NCBI GenBank assembly: GCA_020638975.1
Contig: JACKHN010000056.1
Span: 1-11,744, forward strand
DNA length: 11,744 bases
DNA from: Planctomycetaceae bacterium
GTDB taxonomy: Bacteria; Planctomycetota; Planctomycetia; Pirellulales; Pirellulaceae
Reading direction: 5' to 3'
The notes beneath the pieces were generated by a model, which ran no database searches, was not told the origin of the DNA, and saw only the letters and a list, made by a program, of their open reading frames with translations. The translations under genes and the position numbers were made by a program. Shown here piece by piece: positions 1 through 7,562 of this stretch; within the stretch, counting starts at the first letter, position 1; every line of letters starts with the position of its first letter.

Positions 1-365
1 CGCCACTTATCCCCGCAACTGCCATCGCGATAGCAGTTGACAATGTACAAGAAGTCGGGCACCCAGACTTCAAAGACGCCACCGGGCTTAAGGATTCTAA
101 AGACATCGCGAATCGCTCCGTTAGTCTGAAACCAAGGCACATGTTCCAGGACGTGAGATGCGTAAACTTCGTCATATATGCCTTGTTCAATCGGAAGTGG
201 CGATTCCCCCCAAATCGCCGTGTATGTGTTGCTCTTTCGATCGACGACATCGACAGTTTCGAAGCCATCTAGTCCTTTTCCACCGGGCCCAATTTCTAGA
301 CACTTTTTTGCTCCCACTGGCATCGCTTCTGCTCTCATACGAATTTGCGATTGATCGGTGCCCAT
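1..365 (-). CDS. SAM-dependent methyltransferase, partial (C-terminus beyond left edge)
   Basis: The minus-strand frame is open from a TGA at about 410 to the window edge. It carries a class I methyltransferase core: glycine-rich motif I LEIGPGGKGLDGF, acidic post-I strand ETVDVVD, then YDEVYASHVLEHV and the FRILKPGGVFEVWVPDF strand typical of the Methyltransf_11 group. The protein should transfer a methyl group from SAM, and a sugar acceptor is inferred from the neighbouring glycosyltransferase genes. In-frame ATGs lie at 365, 338 and 323; none has a clear Shine-Dalgarno sequence, so the start is uncertain. It follows the GT2-TPR gene by about 90 bp on the same strand and is probably cotranscribed. 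It is a distant relative of the methyltransferase at 6588. A six-A run just before the core (about 311-316 in + coordinates) could hide a frameshift, because another open frame leads into it. Confidence 0.72.
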   Translation of the reverse strand, partial: MGTDQSQIRMRAEAMPVGAKKCLEIGPGGKGLDGFETVDVVDRKSNTYTAIWGESPLPIEQGIYDEVYASHVLEHVPWFQTNGAIRDVFRILKPGGVFEVWVPDFLYIVNCYRDGSCGDKW

Positions 366-456
366 CGGCAACAATGATAGCGTTTGTAGTGCCCCGGGTT
401 TGTGACGTCAATCCAGCAAGTAAATATGTGCTCTTGATCACCGAGGAGTGAAATAG

Positions 457-2010
457 TCAGGCACCTTCGCCCGACGTGAGTTGTTGTAAGCGTTTGCGAG
501 TTTCGTCTGATTCTGGACGCAGTCGAAGCGATTCCCGAAAACTGACGGTGGCAAGTGACTTTTTGCCTACCTGCATTTGAATGATGCCAAGATTGTGCAA
601 GGCTGCGGCATCATGCGGCGAACGACGAACAAGCTTTGTCAGCCACTCCTCCGCCTCAGCTGACGCTCCATGTTCAAACAACAATCGGCACTTCAGGTGC
701 AATGCTTCGATACGATCGGGAAAGGTCGCTAGTGCTTGTTCAACAAGATTTATGGATGTCGCGTAGTCTCCGATCGCACAGTACAGTTCCGAACGGTGCA
801 ACATTGCATCGCAACAACACTCGCCGAATGCTCCCATTTGTTCGATTAGAAGCTCGGCGGTGGTGAAACGCCGTGACCCGATTAGCAGGTCGCAAAGTGC
901 GTTCCACGCTGGGCGATAGTTCGGAACCTCTTGCAAAACTCTTCGCCACTGGGCTTCTGCAAGTGCTAAACGCCCTGCGTCGCGAAAAACAACGCCGAGG
1001 TTGTAGCGAGTTTTGTAACCCGCAATTCCACGGTCAATGCTAGTAAAGTGCCGTTCGGGATTAGATTGCAATATTGTCTCGTAGGCGACAATTGCTTCAT
1101 CGAGTCGACCAGAGTCATGGTGCAACATGGCCTCTCGAAACAGCAGCTCCATGTCGTCAGGAAAAAGAATGCGACCGCGCCGGCATGCATCCCAAGCTTC
1201 AACCTGTCGCTCTAATGCTACAAGTGCGTTTACAAGCAAGGCGAATGCCTTTCGTACATGCGATTCGCTAGTTTCAGAGACATTGAGACAATGTTGTAGG
1301 TAATCCGTCGCCTGCGAATAATCCTGCATATCGGCGAACGTCATCCCGATGTTGAAGAGAACGAACGGGTGGTCAGGTCGGTCCTGCAAGTCCTTGTCGA
1401 GAATACGTAAGTCACGCTCATACTTATGTTCGCGTCCCTCATCCGATTGATCGGAGTTGGAATGCACAACAAAAATGTCCGTCCATTCAACTTCTCCTCC
1501 TAGACGGCGGATTGGCATTAAAACTTGCTCGTGAATCCTCCCCTCGAAGCGAATTAGCGGATTATTCCTGAAAACCTTTACATGATCAACAACAGTAGCA
1601 TCGGCGGGCGATTCGGAATCTCCACCTGGGCAGTGAACTTGTGCGATGTAACCAAGCGTCGAAGGTTTGTGTGGCCCCTCAACCAACGCTCGAAGTTTTC
1701 TGCCGTTATCGGCGTCGATAACATCATCCGAATCCATCCACAAGATCCATTCGCTCGTCGCATGGCGAAGCGACTCATTGCGTGCTGCCGAAAAATCGTC
1801 GCACCATGAAAACCCGAATAGACGGGCACCATGCCGAATCGCGACATCTCGCGTGTCGTCGTTCGACCCCGTGTCTACGATGATTGCCTCGTCGACCCAG
1901 GGCATAATGCTTTGCAGACATGCTTCCAGAATAGACGCACAATCGCGGACGATCATACACAACGATAGACTTGATCGAGATTCGATGTGGGCCACGTTAG
2001 CTACAGCCAT
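457..2010 (-). CDS. GT2 glycosyltransferase with C-terminal TPR repeats
   Basis: This 517-aa protein begins with a GT-A fold family 2 domain (about residues 15-200). The opening is SLSLCMIVRDCASILEACL. It has the nucleotide-sugar motif VDTGSNDDT (D46), the DDFSAARNES block, the DXD-type metal site WMDSDD (D93-D96) and the acceptor-side motif GRIHEQ (H160, E161). The rest (about 205-510) is helical with several TPR-like units, such as PDHPFVLFNIGMTFADM and AAALHNLGIIQMQVGKK. This is the GT2-TPR arrangement of bacterial glycosyltransferases related to the SunS group, in which TPRs usually contact a protein or glycan acceptor. No signal peptide or membrane segment is visible, so it should be cytoplasmic. 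Its ATG directly follows the TAA of the NifU-like gene (TAA-ATG), implying translational coupling. The sugar and acceptor cannot be read from sequence. Confidence 0.88.
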   Translation of the reverse strand: MAVANVAHIESRSSLSLCMIVRDCASILEACLQSIMPWVDEAIIVDTGSNDDTRDVAIRHGARLFGFSWCDDFSAARNESLRHATSEWILWMDSDDVIDADNGRKLRALVEGPHKPSTLGYIAQVHCPGGDSESPADATVVDHVKVFRNNPLIRFEGRIHEQVLMPIRRLGGEVEWTDIFVVHSNSDQSDEGREHKYERDLRILDKDLQDRPDHPFVLFNIGMTFADMQDYSQATDYLQHCLNVSETSESHVRKAFALLVNALVALERQVEAWDACRRGRILFPDDMELLFREAMLHHDSGRLDEAIVAYETILQSNPERHFTSIDRGIAGYKTRYNLGVVFRDAGRLALAEAQWRRVLQEVPNYRPAWNALCDLLIGSRRFTTAELLIEQMGAFGECCCDAMLHRSELYCAIGDYATSINLVEQALATFPDRIEALHLKCRLLFEHGASAEAEEWLTKLVRRSPHDAAALHNLGIIQMQVGKKSLATVSFRESLRLRPESDETRKRLQQLTSGEGA

Positions 2011-2394
2011 TTAATCCAGTCTGGCTTCTTGGGAAATGATTTTGGAAAGTGCGTCTCGCATTGCAGCTACTGCGAGATCTGCACAAAACAACTTGTCCGG
2101 AGGAACTCCATTGAGCGCATCGACAACATGTGCTTGTGTTAGTCGGACGCAATCACTCACCGATTGGCCTATTGCCAACTCCGTCAAAACAGAACAAGCC
2201 GCTATCAAGACGCCGCAGCCGAACACCTCGAACGACGCCGCTTCAATTACGCCATTCTGCAACCGCAGATACACCGTCGTGCGTGGAGCACGCCCATCTA
2301 TGTCGGACGTCCCGATTGCGTCTGGTGAGTCAAGCTTGCCGCCGTTTCTTGGTGACCTAGCGTGTTCAAACAAAACGTCCGAATATCTTGCCAT
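2011..2394 (-). CDS. NifU/IscU-like Fe-S scaffold homologue with incomplete ligand set
   Basis: The 127-aa protein aligns along its length with the IscU/NifU N-terminal scaffold domain. It has the start MARYSDVLFEHARSPRNGG, the strand VIEAASFEVFGCG (C60) and the late motif GVPPDKLFCADLAVAAM (C104), matching NifU-type LPPEKMHCS. The canonical first ligand segment, C-G-D after the G-A-P loop, is replaced by R-T-T at about residues 38-40, so the first Cys and the Asp are missing. C67 and C82 are extra cysteines. Known IscU proteins assemble a [2Fe-2S] cluster on three Cys plus an Asp; this one may be a divergent paralogue or have another role. I chose ATG 2394 because family members start this way; an in-frame TTG at 2403 is possible. 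It is coupled directly to the downstream GT2-TPR gene, an unusual partner. Confidence 0.8.
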   Translation of the reverse strand: MARYSDVLFEHARSPRNGGKLDSPDAIGTSDIDGRAPRTTVYLRLQNGVIEAASFEVFGCGVLIAACSVLTELAIGQSVSDCVRLTQAHVVDALNGVPPDKLFCADLAVAAMRDALSKIISQEARLD

Positions 2395-2604
2395 CGCCGC
2401 CAACCCAAAAAGTCGCTCACTTCACACGAACGAAAGTTTTACGTTCCGAGTCGAGACCATCGTGCCATCCGCGTGCTGGCATGATAACATATTCGACGAT
2501 GGAATGGTGGCATGGGCTGCTTTTCAACGATCGTCGATCCGTAACCCACAGGCCATAAGTTTTATATCGAAGGCATTGCATAATTAGCGTTAAAGGATGC
2601 AGTC
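2395..2604. promoter_or_regulatory. Divergent intergenic region between the two glycan-gene arms
   Basis: About 210 bp separate the starts of the minus-strand NifU-like operon and the plus-strand giant glycosyltransferase. Promoters for both arms should lie here. AT-rich patches occur near 2482-2496 (GATAACATATT) and 2559-2585 (TTTTATAT, GCATAATT), but I cannot assign a -35/-10 pair with confidence. A 5-bp hairpin (GAACG/CGTTC) lies near 2428-2446. Immediately before the plus-strand GTG start is AAAGGA (2592-2597), a good Shine-Dalgarno at 7-nt spacing. Confidence 0.45.
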
Positions 2605-5600
2605 GTGATCACTGGGGTAGTACTTGCTCGTAACGAAGAACGCAACATTGTCGATTGTCTGCGTTCGCTTCTACCGCATGTCGATGAGATTATTCTCATC
2701 GACATGGAGTCAACCGACCGCACGGTCGAGTTGGCTCGGTCACTGGCGACGAAGGTACTGAGTCATCCGCTGATCGCCAACTTCGATGCGGCCCGCAACG
2801 TCGCCATTCCCGAAGCTCGAAATGACTGGTTGTGGTTCTTGGATGCGGACGAAAGAATCCCGGAGCGGACGGGGCGTTTAGTAATCGACTTGCTCCGCGA
2901 GCGAGGCCGCGAGTGTGTCGCGATTACGATTCCCTTCAAGTCGTACTTCTCCGGAAAATGGATTCAGCACTGTGGTTGGTGGCCGGGATACACCATGCCT
3001 CGCGTCTTGCGGCGGGGACACTTTCGCTTTAGTGAGCAACTGCACGGCGGCGTGCATTTCAACGGGCCAGAGATCCGACTTCCGCCAGACCCGGAGCTAG
3101 GCATCGAACACTTCAGCTACCGCGACATCGAACACTACTTGGAGAAGTTCAATCGCTACACGTCCGTCGAAAGCCAGCAACTTCACGAGCAAGGTCAGCT
3201 ACTGAATTGGGAAGCCGCTTTTCGGCACATGGTTCGCGACTGGTGGCAATACTACGAAGGCTATGACGGCTACTTGGAAGGACAGCATGGTTGGATTCTT
3301 GCCTGGCTGGCCGGACAGTATCGCTGGTTCTCGCACGCGAAACTGCTTGATCGCCAAGAGCGGCAGTTGGACTATCACGTCGTGCCGAGCATGGACGGCG
3401 TTTTCAATGTGATGGAATCCGAGGTCGCTCGCCAACGCGCGACAAGCCCCGAGTTGCCGCTCGGCATCGTCTGGCGATCGCCAGTTTTGGACCCCAGCGG
3501 TTACGCCGAAGATAGCCGCATTCACCTCAAGTCGTTGGCTCTCGGCGATCGCGAACTTGCCTCCTTCGAGATTCGCTGGAGCGATACCGCGTGCCCACTC
3601 GCTGACGGTGATACGGCTTTGTTGAAAGCCTTGAATCGGGCCAAGCGTCCCAAGCACACGGCGGCGATTACGAGTTGTATTCCATCCTTGGTGCGGCCAG
3701 ATCCAGAAGCGGCTCTGAATATCTTGCGGACAACCTTCGAGACAGACCGAATTCCGAATGACTGGTTGCCTGCGATTGAAATGTTCGATGAAGTCTGGGT
3801 CTTTTCAGAACACAATCGCATCAGCTTCCAACAAGGTGGCGTCGCTCCCGAGAAACTCCGTGTGCTCGGTAGCTTCGTGGATACCAGCGTGTTCACGCCC
3901 GGAGGACGAAAGCGAAGACGTTCCGAGGCATTGCGTGAACGTTTCGTGTTCTTGTCGATGTTCGATTGGCAGCTCCGCAAAGGCTGGGACGTGTTACTTC
4001 GTGCTTACTGCGAAGAATTCGCCCCCGATGATGGCGTTGGTCTGCTCTTGAAGGTGACTCGCTCTCACGGCCACACGACCGAAGTGATACAGGAACAGAT
4101 GGCTGACGTGATCCAATCGGCAGGCTACTCGGTGAGTGACCGATCCGATATCGAAATCCTCGATGCTACCCTCACGACCGATGAACTAGCCGCTCTTTAT
4201 CGGAGTGCAGATGCGTTTGTACTGGCTTCTCGCGGCGAGGGGTGGGGACGCCCGTACATGGAAGCGATGGCATCGGGACTGCCCACGATGGGGACTCGCG
4301 GATCTGGCAACCTGGACTTCATGACCGACGAAAACAGCTTTCTTGTCAACACGGAACTTACGCCTTTGCCAGAAGTGGCGGTCGCCGAGATTCCCGTTTA
4401 TGCGGGACATCAGTGGCTCGAACCAGACCTTGCCGATCTGCGTGCCAAGCTGCGTCTTGCACTTACCGATGAAGCCCACACAAAACGCGTTGCGAAGCAA
4501 GCGGTAAGCGACATGCGCACTCGCTTCGACATTCGTCACGCCAGAGAATCGGTAGAAGCCAATCTCCGACTCGCAGAGTCGCGATTCGATGCTCGGCAGT
4601 TACCCGCAGTTGCAGAATCTGACATTGCGGTTCAGCTCGACGGGGAGCTATTTGCCGCGCACAGTTTTGCAAACATCAACGAGAAACTGACGCTCAAACT
4701 GGGAACGGCGGAAGGGGTGGCGCTTCGTGTTAATCGCGTTCGGCATAATCCGACGTATGATCGGCAATGCCCTGCGGCTCACGATGTTCTCCCGTACGTT
4801 CAAAGGCAACTTCCGAACGGCCCGGCGGTCACGATTCGACATGCCTTTCCTCCGAACTGGACTTCACCAGAACAAGGCAAGTGGGTCCACATCCAGCCAT
4901 GGGAATTCGGTGCATTGCCAGTCAACTGGATCGAGCCGTTGCGCGATCGAGTCGACGAAGTCTGGGCACCGTCTCAGTTCGTGAAACGAGTGTACGAGCG
5001 AAGCGGAATTCCCGGTGACAAGATACATGTCATACCCTGGGGTGTTTCGCCTGAAGTCTACAATCCTGAAGCCGTTCCGAGACTGCTTCCGACGGAAAAG
5101 TCATTCCGGTTCCTGTTTGTCGGCGGCTCGGTTGCCCGCAAAGGAATCGACTGGCTCATTCACGCCTACACGCAAGAGTTCCGTCGCGACGAAGACGTAT
5201 GCTTGGTGGTGAAGGATCTCGGTACAAAGACCTTCTACCGCTACGGCAACTATCGCGAGTTGCTCCAACAGGCGGCACGTGACGCAAGCATTCCAGAAGT
5301 CCTTTATCTTGAAGACAACATGACTGAAGGGCAGTTAGCGAGTCTGTATGCGTCGTGCCACTGCCTCGTTGCTCCGTATCGTGGCGAAGGGTTCGGTTTG
5401 CCGATTTTGGAAGCGATGGCCTGCGGCCTTGCGCCAATTGTTCCACGCGGCGGCGCGTCGGATGATTTCGTGGACGAGACCACCGGTTATCTGCTCAAAG
5501 CTCAAGAAGTCGAGTCATGCCACGAATGGAGGTTGCGGGGAGTTCCAACTGAACTAAGCATCGACGTGGCCGATCTTCGCGCGACGATGCGGCAGGCATT

Positions 5601-6591
5601 TGAGGAACATGAAGAAACGAAAGCTCGTGGCATCTGGGCGAGCGAGGCAACGCTCGCGCACTTCACTTGGCAAAACACGGCGAGGCAGATGACCGACCGG
5701 ATTCAGGAACTTGCCAAAGACAATGTCCCCGTTCGCCGAAAGTCACAGCCAGACAAGCCACCTTCGTTGAGTCTCTGTGTAATCCTCCGTAACGACGAAC
5801 GTGTGCTCGCCGATTGCCTCGGTCGCCTCCGACCGTTTGTAGATGAAATCGTCGCGGTCGACATCGGCTCCGATGACCGCTCCAAAGCGATTGCTGCTGA
5901 ATACGGAGCCCGAGTCTATCGAGACGAGTGGAAAGACAGTTTCGGACATGCGAGAAATCTAGCCGTCGTGAGAGCGACGTCTGATTGGATACTTTCACTC
6001 GATCCCTGGGACCAAATCGACGATCCGCCGGCTCGAAGCATCGCTCAAATGTTGACCGGTTTGGACCGAGATGTAATTGGAGTGAATCTACGGGTCTTCG
6101 AGGGTGAGATTGAAGAGTGGCAGACGCGACTCTTCCGGAATCAAAATGAGATTCTGTTTGACCTGCGTGCCGGTGAGACGGTGCGAAACAGCATTCGGCG
6201 GATGGGCGGGAAAGTAGTTGACTTCGACGTTGTCGTTCGTCACGCGGTCGCATCAACCATTGTCGATCTTCAAGAGCGAATGCGTTTAGCGCATTTGGAT
6301 CTGCTTGATGAGCCCGGCAATTCAGACGTCCTGTTTGCGATTGGGAAATGTCATTTTCTTTCGGGCAACTTCTTCCACGCCGAGTGTTACCTGCACGAGT
6401 GTTTAGCCGCCGCCAGCGATCATGCGAGTTGCCAGATCGCTTCACTTCTCCTTGTCTTGAGCCACAGCCGCAAAGGCGACCTTTATCGTGCGATGGAAGC
6501 AGCAGAGAAAGCCACTCAGCAGTTCCCCGATGATCCGCAATTTCAGCGGCAGTTGGCAGACATTCGCCGGGCACTTGGAGGTCAGCGATGA
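2605..6591 (+). CDS. Giant four-module glycosyltransferase (GT2-GT4-GT4-GT2-TPR)
   Basis: The 1328-aa protein starts at GTG, supported by AAAGGA 7 nt upstream. Module 1 (about 1-275) is a GT2 of the LPS-core/WaaE-like type: GVVLARNEERN, IDMESTDRT (D33), DXD at D80-D82 (DADER), then SGKWIQHCGWWPGYT and LHGG. Module 2 (about 285-640) is a GT4/GT-B: RKGWDVLLRAY and the EX7E pair E545/E553 in GEGWGRPYMEAM. Module 3 (about 655-1035) is another GT4: FLFVGGSVARKG (R845-K846) and E928/E936 in GEGFGLPILEAM. Module 4 (about 1052-1190) is a second GT2, close to the neighbouring GT2-TPR protein but with altered catalytic motifs (DPWD at 1133-1136). A helical TPR-like tail ends the protein. No signal peptide or membrane segment is seen. 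One chain probably adds several sugars to the same acceptor. It overlaps the next gene by 4 bp (ATGA), so the two are coupled. Confidence 0.9.
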   Translation: MITGVVLARNEERNIVDCLRSLLPHVDEIILIDMESTDRTVELARSLATKVLSHPLIANFDAARNVAIPEARNDWLWFLDADERIPERTGRLVIDLLRERGRECVAITIPFKSYFSGKWIQHCGWWPGYTMPRVLRRGHFRFSEQLHGGVHFNGPEIRLPPDPELGIEHFSYRDIEHYLEKFNRYTSVESQQLHEQGQLLNWEAAFRHMVRDWWQYYEGYDGYLEGQHGWILAWLAGQYRWFSHAKLLDRQERQLDYHVVPSMDGVFNVMESEVARQRATSPELPLGIVWRSPVLDPSGYAEDSRIHLKSLALGDRELASFEIRWSDTACPLADGDTALLKALNRAKRPKHTAAITSCIPSLVRPDPEAALNILRTTFETDRIPNDWLPAIEMFDEVWVFSEHNRISFQQGGVAPEKLRVLGSFVDTSVFTPGGRKRRRSEALRERFVFLSMFDWQLRKGWDVLLRAYCEEFAPDDGVGLLLKVTRSHGHTTEVIQEQMADVIQSAGYSVSDRSDIEILDATLTTDELAALYRSADAFVLASRGEGWGRPYMEAMASGLPTMGTRGSGNLDFMTDENSFLVNTELTPLPEVAVAEIPVYAGHQWLEPDLADLRAKLRLALTDEAHTKRVAKQAVSDMRTRFDIRHARESVEANLRLAESRFDARQLPAVAESDIAVQLDGELFAAHSFANINEKLTLKLGTAEGVALRVNRVRHNPTYDRQCPAAHDVLPYVQRQLPNGPAVTIRHAFPPNWTSPEQGKWVHIQPWEFGALPVNWIEPLRDRVDEVWAPSQFVKRVYERSGIPGDKIHVIPWGVSPEVYNPEAVPRLLPTEKSFRFLFVGGSVARKGIDWLIHAYTQEFRRDEDVCLVVKDLGTKTFYRYGNYRELLQQAARDASIPEVLYLEDNMTEGQLASLYASCHCLVAPYRGEGFGLPILEAMACGLAPIVPRGGASDDFVDETTGYLLKAQEVESCHEWRLRGVPTELSIDVADLRATMRQAFEEHEETKARGIWASEATLAHFTWQNTARQMTDRIQELAKDNVPVRRKSQPDKPPSLSLCVILRNDERVLADCLGRLRPFVDEIVAVDIGSDDRSKAIAAEYGARVYRDEWKDSFGHARNLAVVRATSDWILSLDPWDQIDDPPARSIAQMLTGLDRDVIGVNLRVFEGEIEEWQTRLFRNQNEILFDLRAGETVRNSIRRMGGKVVDFDVVVRHAVASTIVDLQERMRLAHLDLLDEPGNSDVLFAIGKCHFLSGNFFHAECYLHECLAAASDHASCQIASLLLVLSHSRKGDLYRAMEAAEKATQQFPDDPQFQRQLADIRRALGGQR

Positions 6592-7046
6592 AGCTTTACT
6601 TGGGAGCGGGCCAGAAGCGGCTCGATGGTTACACGCATGTCGACATCGCTGCCACGGACGGAATCGATGTTGTTCACGACTTGAACGAACTTCCTTGGCC
6701 GTGGGATGACGGCTCCATATCCATCATCACGGCGGAAGATGTCGTCGAGCATTTGAATATCGATCTGATTTCGTTCTGCAACGAGGCGTGGCGAGTCATG
6801 AAGCCGAGCGGCGAACTCCTTATCCGCACACCGCACCACCAGGGCGACAGTAGTTGGATCGATCCAACGCACCGTTGGCACTTGAACGAGCAGTCGTTTG
6901 AGTACCTTGACCCTGAGCGTCACTGGGGCAGAACGTATCCGCAATACACTGAGCGGAAGTGGAAACTCATCTCACTCGGCGTGCGCGGCCCTCAGAATAT
7001 TCACGCCCTGCTCATGCCAAGAAAGCCAGGCTCAACAACTTCCTGA
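6588..7046 (+). CDS. Small SAM-dependent methyltransferase, probably frameshifted at its C-terminus
   Basis: The 152-aa frame begins at the ATGA overlap with the giant glycosyltransferase. It has motif I MKLYLGAGQKRLDGYTHVDI, the acidic block DVVHDLNELPWPWDDGS, DVVEHL, and WRVMKPSGELLIRTPHH, followed by WIDPTHRWHLNEQSFEYLD. These fit predicted SAM-dependent methyltransferases of glycan clusters, and methylation of a sugar made by the upstream enzyme is the likely role (inferred from context). The frame stops soon after NIHALLMPRK, short for the family. The -1 frame continues to 7150 with a plausible C-terminal end. It is probably cotranscribed with the upstream gene. It resembles the partial methyltransferase at the left edge in motif layout. 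Confidence 0.8.
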   Translation: MKLYLGAGQKRLDGYTHVDIAATDGIDVVHDLNELPWPWDDGSISIITAEDVVEHLNIDLISFCNEAWRVMKPSGELLIRTPHHQGDSSWIDPTHRWHLNEQSFEYLDPERHWGRTYPQYTERKWKLISLGVRGPQNIHALLMPRKPGSTTS

Positions 7047-7150
7047 ACAGCGTTGTTCGGCGTCGATTAGTTCAGGCAGCAGATTATCCCTTGGCGGACA
7101 GTCAAGGTTCAATTGGTAGCATCTGTTTGATAAAGCGAGACGGTTTGTGA
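7019..7150 (+). other. Probable -1-frame C-terminal extension of the methyltransferase
   Basis: From the AAGAAAG stretch at 7019-7025 the -1 frame runs to a TGA at 7148-7150. It encodes KKARLNNFLNSVVRRRLV and then a closing strand GSIGSICLIKRDGL. Together with the upstream frame this gives about 186 residues, closer to the usual length of such methyltransferases, which end in a conserved hydrophobic strand. A one-base indel, a sequencing error, or slippage on A-AAG (7022-7025) would all explain it. No obvious downstream pseudoknot was identified. Confidence 0.5.
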
Positions 7151-7191
7151 ATCCTGCAAACTTGGGGCGGTTTTCGCGACCTCCGCGAGTG

Positions 7192-7302
7192 CTAACGATC
7201 ACGTAGCACAAGCCAGCATCGATCATTGAAGGCCCACCACATTTCCTTCGGGTCTACTTCTTCATTTTTCCTTTCGATCGTCTCCTTCCGCTTGCGTTTC
7301 AT
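7192..7302 (-). CDS. Possible 36-aa small basic protein
   Basis: The minus strand has ATG at 7302 preceded by a purine block GAGGAGAGGA, a strong Shine-Dalgarno-like sequence 4-6 nt upstream. The frame encodes a Lys/Arg-rich N-terminus (MKRKRKETIERK) and a Trp-rich tail (PKEMWWAFNDRCWLV) before a TAG. The family is not recognised. The purine richness of this strand could by itself create both the basic residues and the apparent ribosome-binding site, so this is only a candidate. It is convergent with the methyltransferase gene. Confidence 0.33.
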   Translation of the reverse strand: MKRKRKETIERKNEEVDPKEMWWAFNDRCWLVLRDR

Positions 7303-7374
7303 TCCTCTCCTCAGACCATCTCTGATCCGTCTACTTCCTTGTTTTCTTCACTTGAGGCACTCGATTTTGATCGG

Positions 7375-7550
7375 GGTATTCTGGAACGGTGCGGTACACG
7401 CTTGATGTAATCAAAGTGCCCGAGAAGTTGAATCAGAACTTCCCGGGCGACCCCGAGGGAGCAAAGCTCCTCCGATGGGACGAGTCCAGAATACCTTCAA
7501 CAACGACCGGAAATCCACTACCGCTGCGAATGCCGGAGCAAGCGGTGGTG
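7375..7550 (+). ncRNA. Candidate multibranched structured RNA (or overlapping inverted repeats)
   Basis: Five inverted repeats nest in 176 bp. P1 is a perfect 11-bp stem (GGTATTCTGGA 7375-7385 with TCCAGAATACC 7485-7495). It encloses P2 (7397-7418, TTGAT/ATCAA), P3 (7418-7448, GCCCG-A-GAAGTT with AACTTC-C-CGGGC, 7-nt loop) and P4 (7454-7474, GGAGC-AAA-GCTCC). P5 lies outside (7516-7525 with 7541-7550, 10 bp with one G-U). This geometry suggests a folded RNA junction. Strand is assumed plus. No Rfam family is recognised, and a short ORF reads through the same bases, so a protein-coding or DNA-site explanation remains possible. Confidence 0.38.
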
Positions 7551-7562
7551 ACCGCCCGTGAC

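Noticed and set aside
2036..2587. Plus-strand 183-aa ORF opposite the NifU-like gene
   Set aside because: It lies antisense to a protein with clear family motifs and covers the divergent promoter region. The composition is shadow-like with no motif.
5663..6574. Minus-strand 303-aa ORF opposite the giant glycosyltransferase
   Set aside because: The plus strand here encodes recognisable GT4, GT2 and TPR sequence; the antisense product is Arg/Ser-rich without domains.
7375..7550. Retron, group II intron or integron attC explanation for the inverted repeats
   Set aside because: No reverse transcriptase is in the window, no domain V-like hairpin is found, and the RYYYAAC/GTTRRRY arrangement of attC is absent or in the wrong order. 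A GTGCGG at 7389 only superficially resembles a group II intron start.
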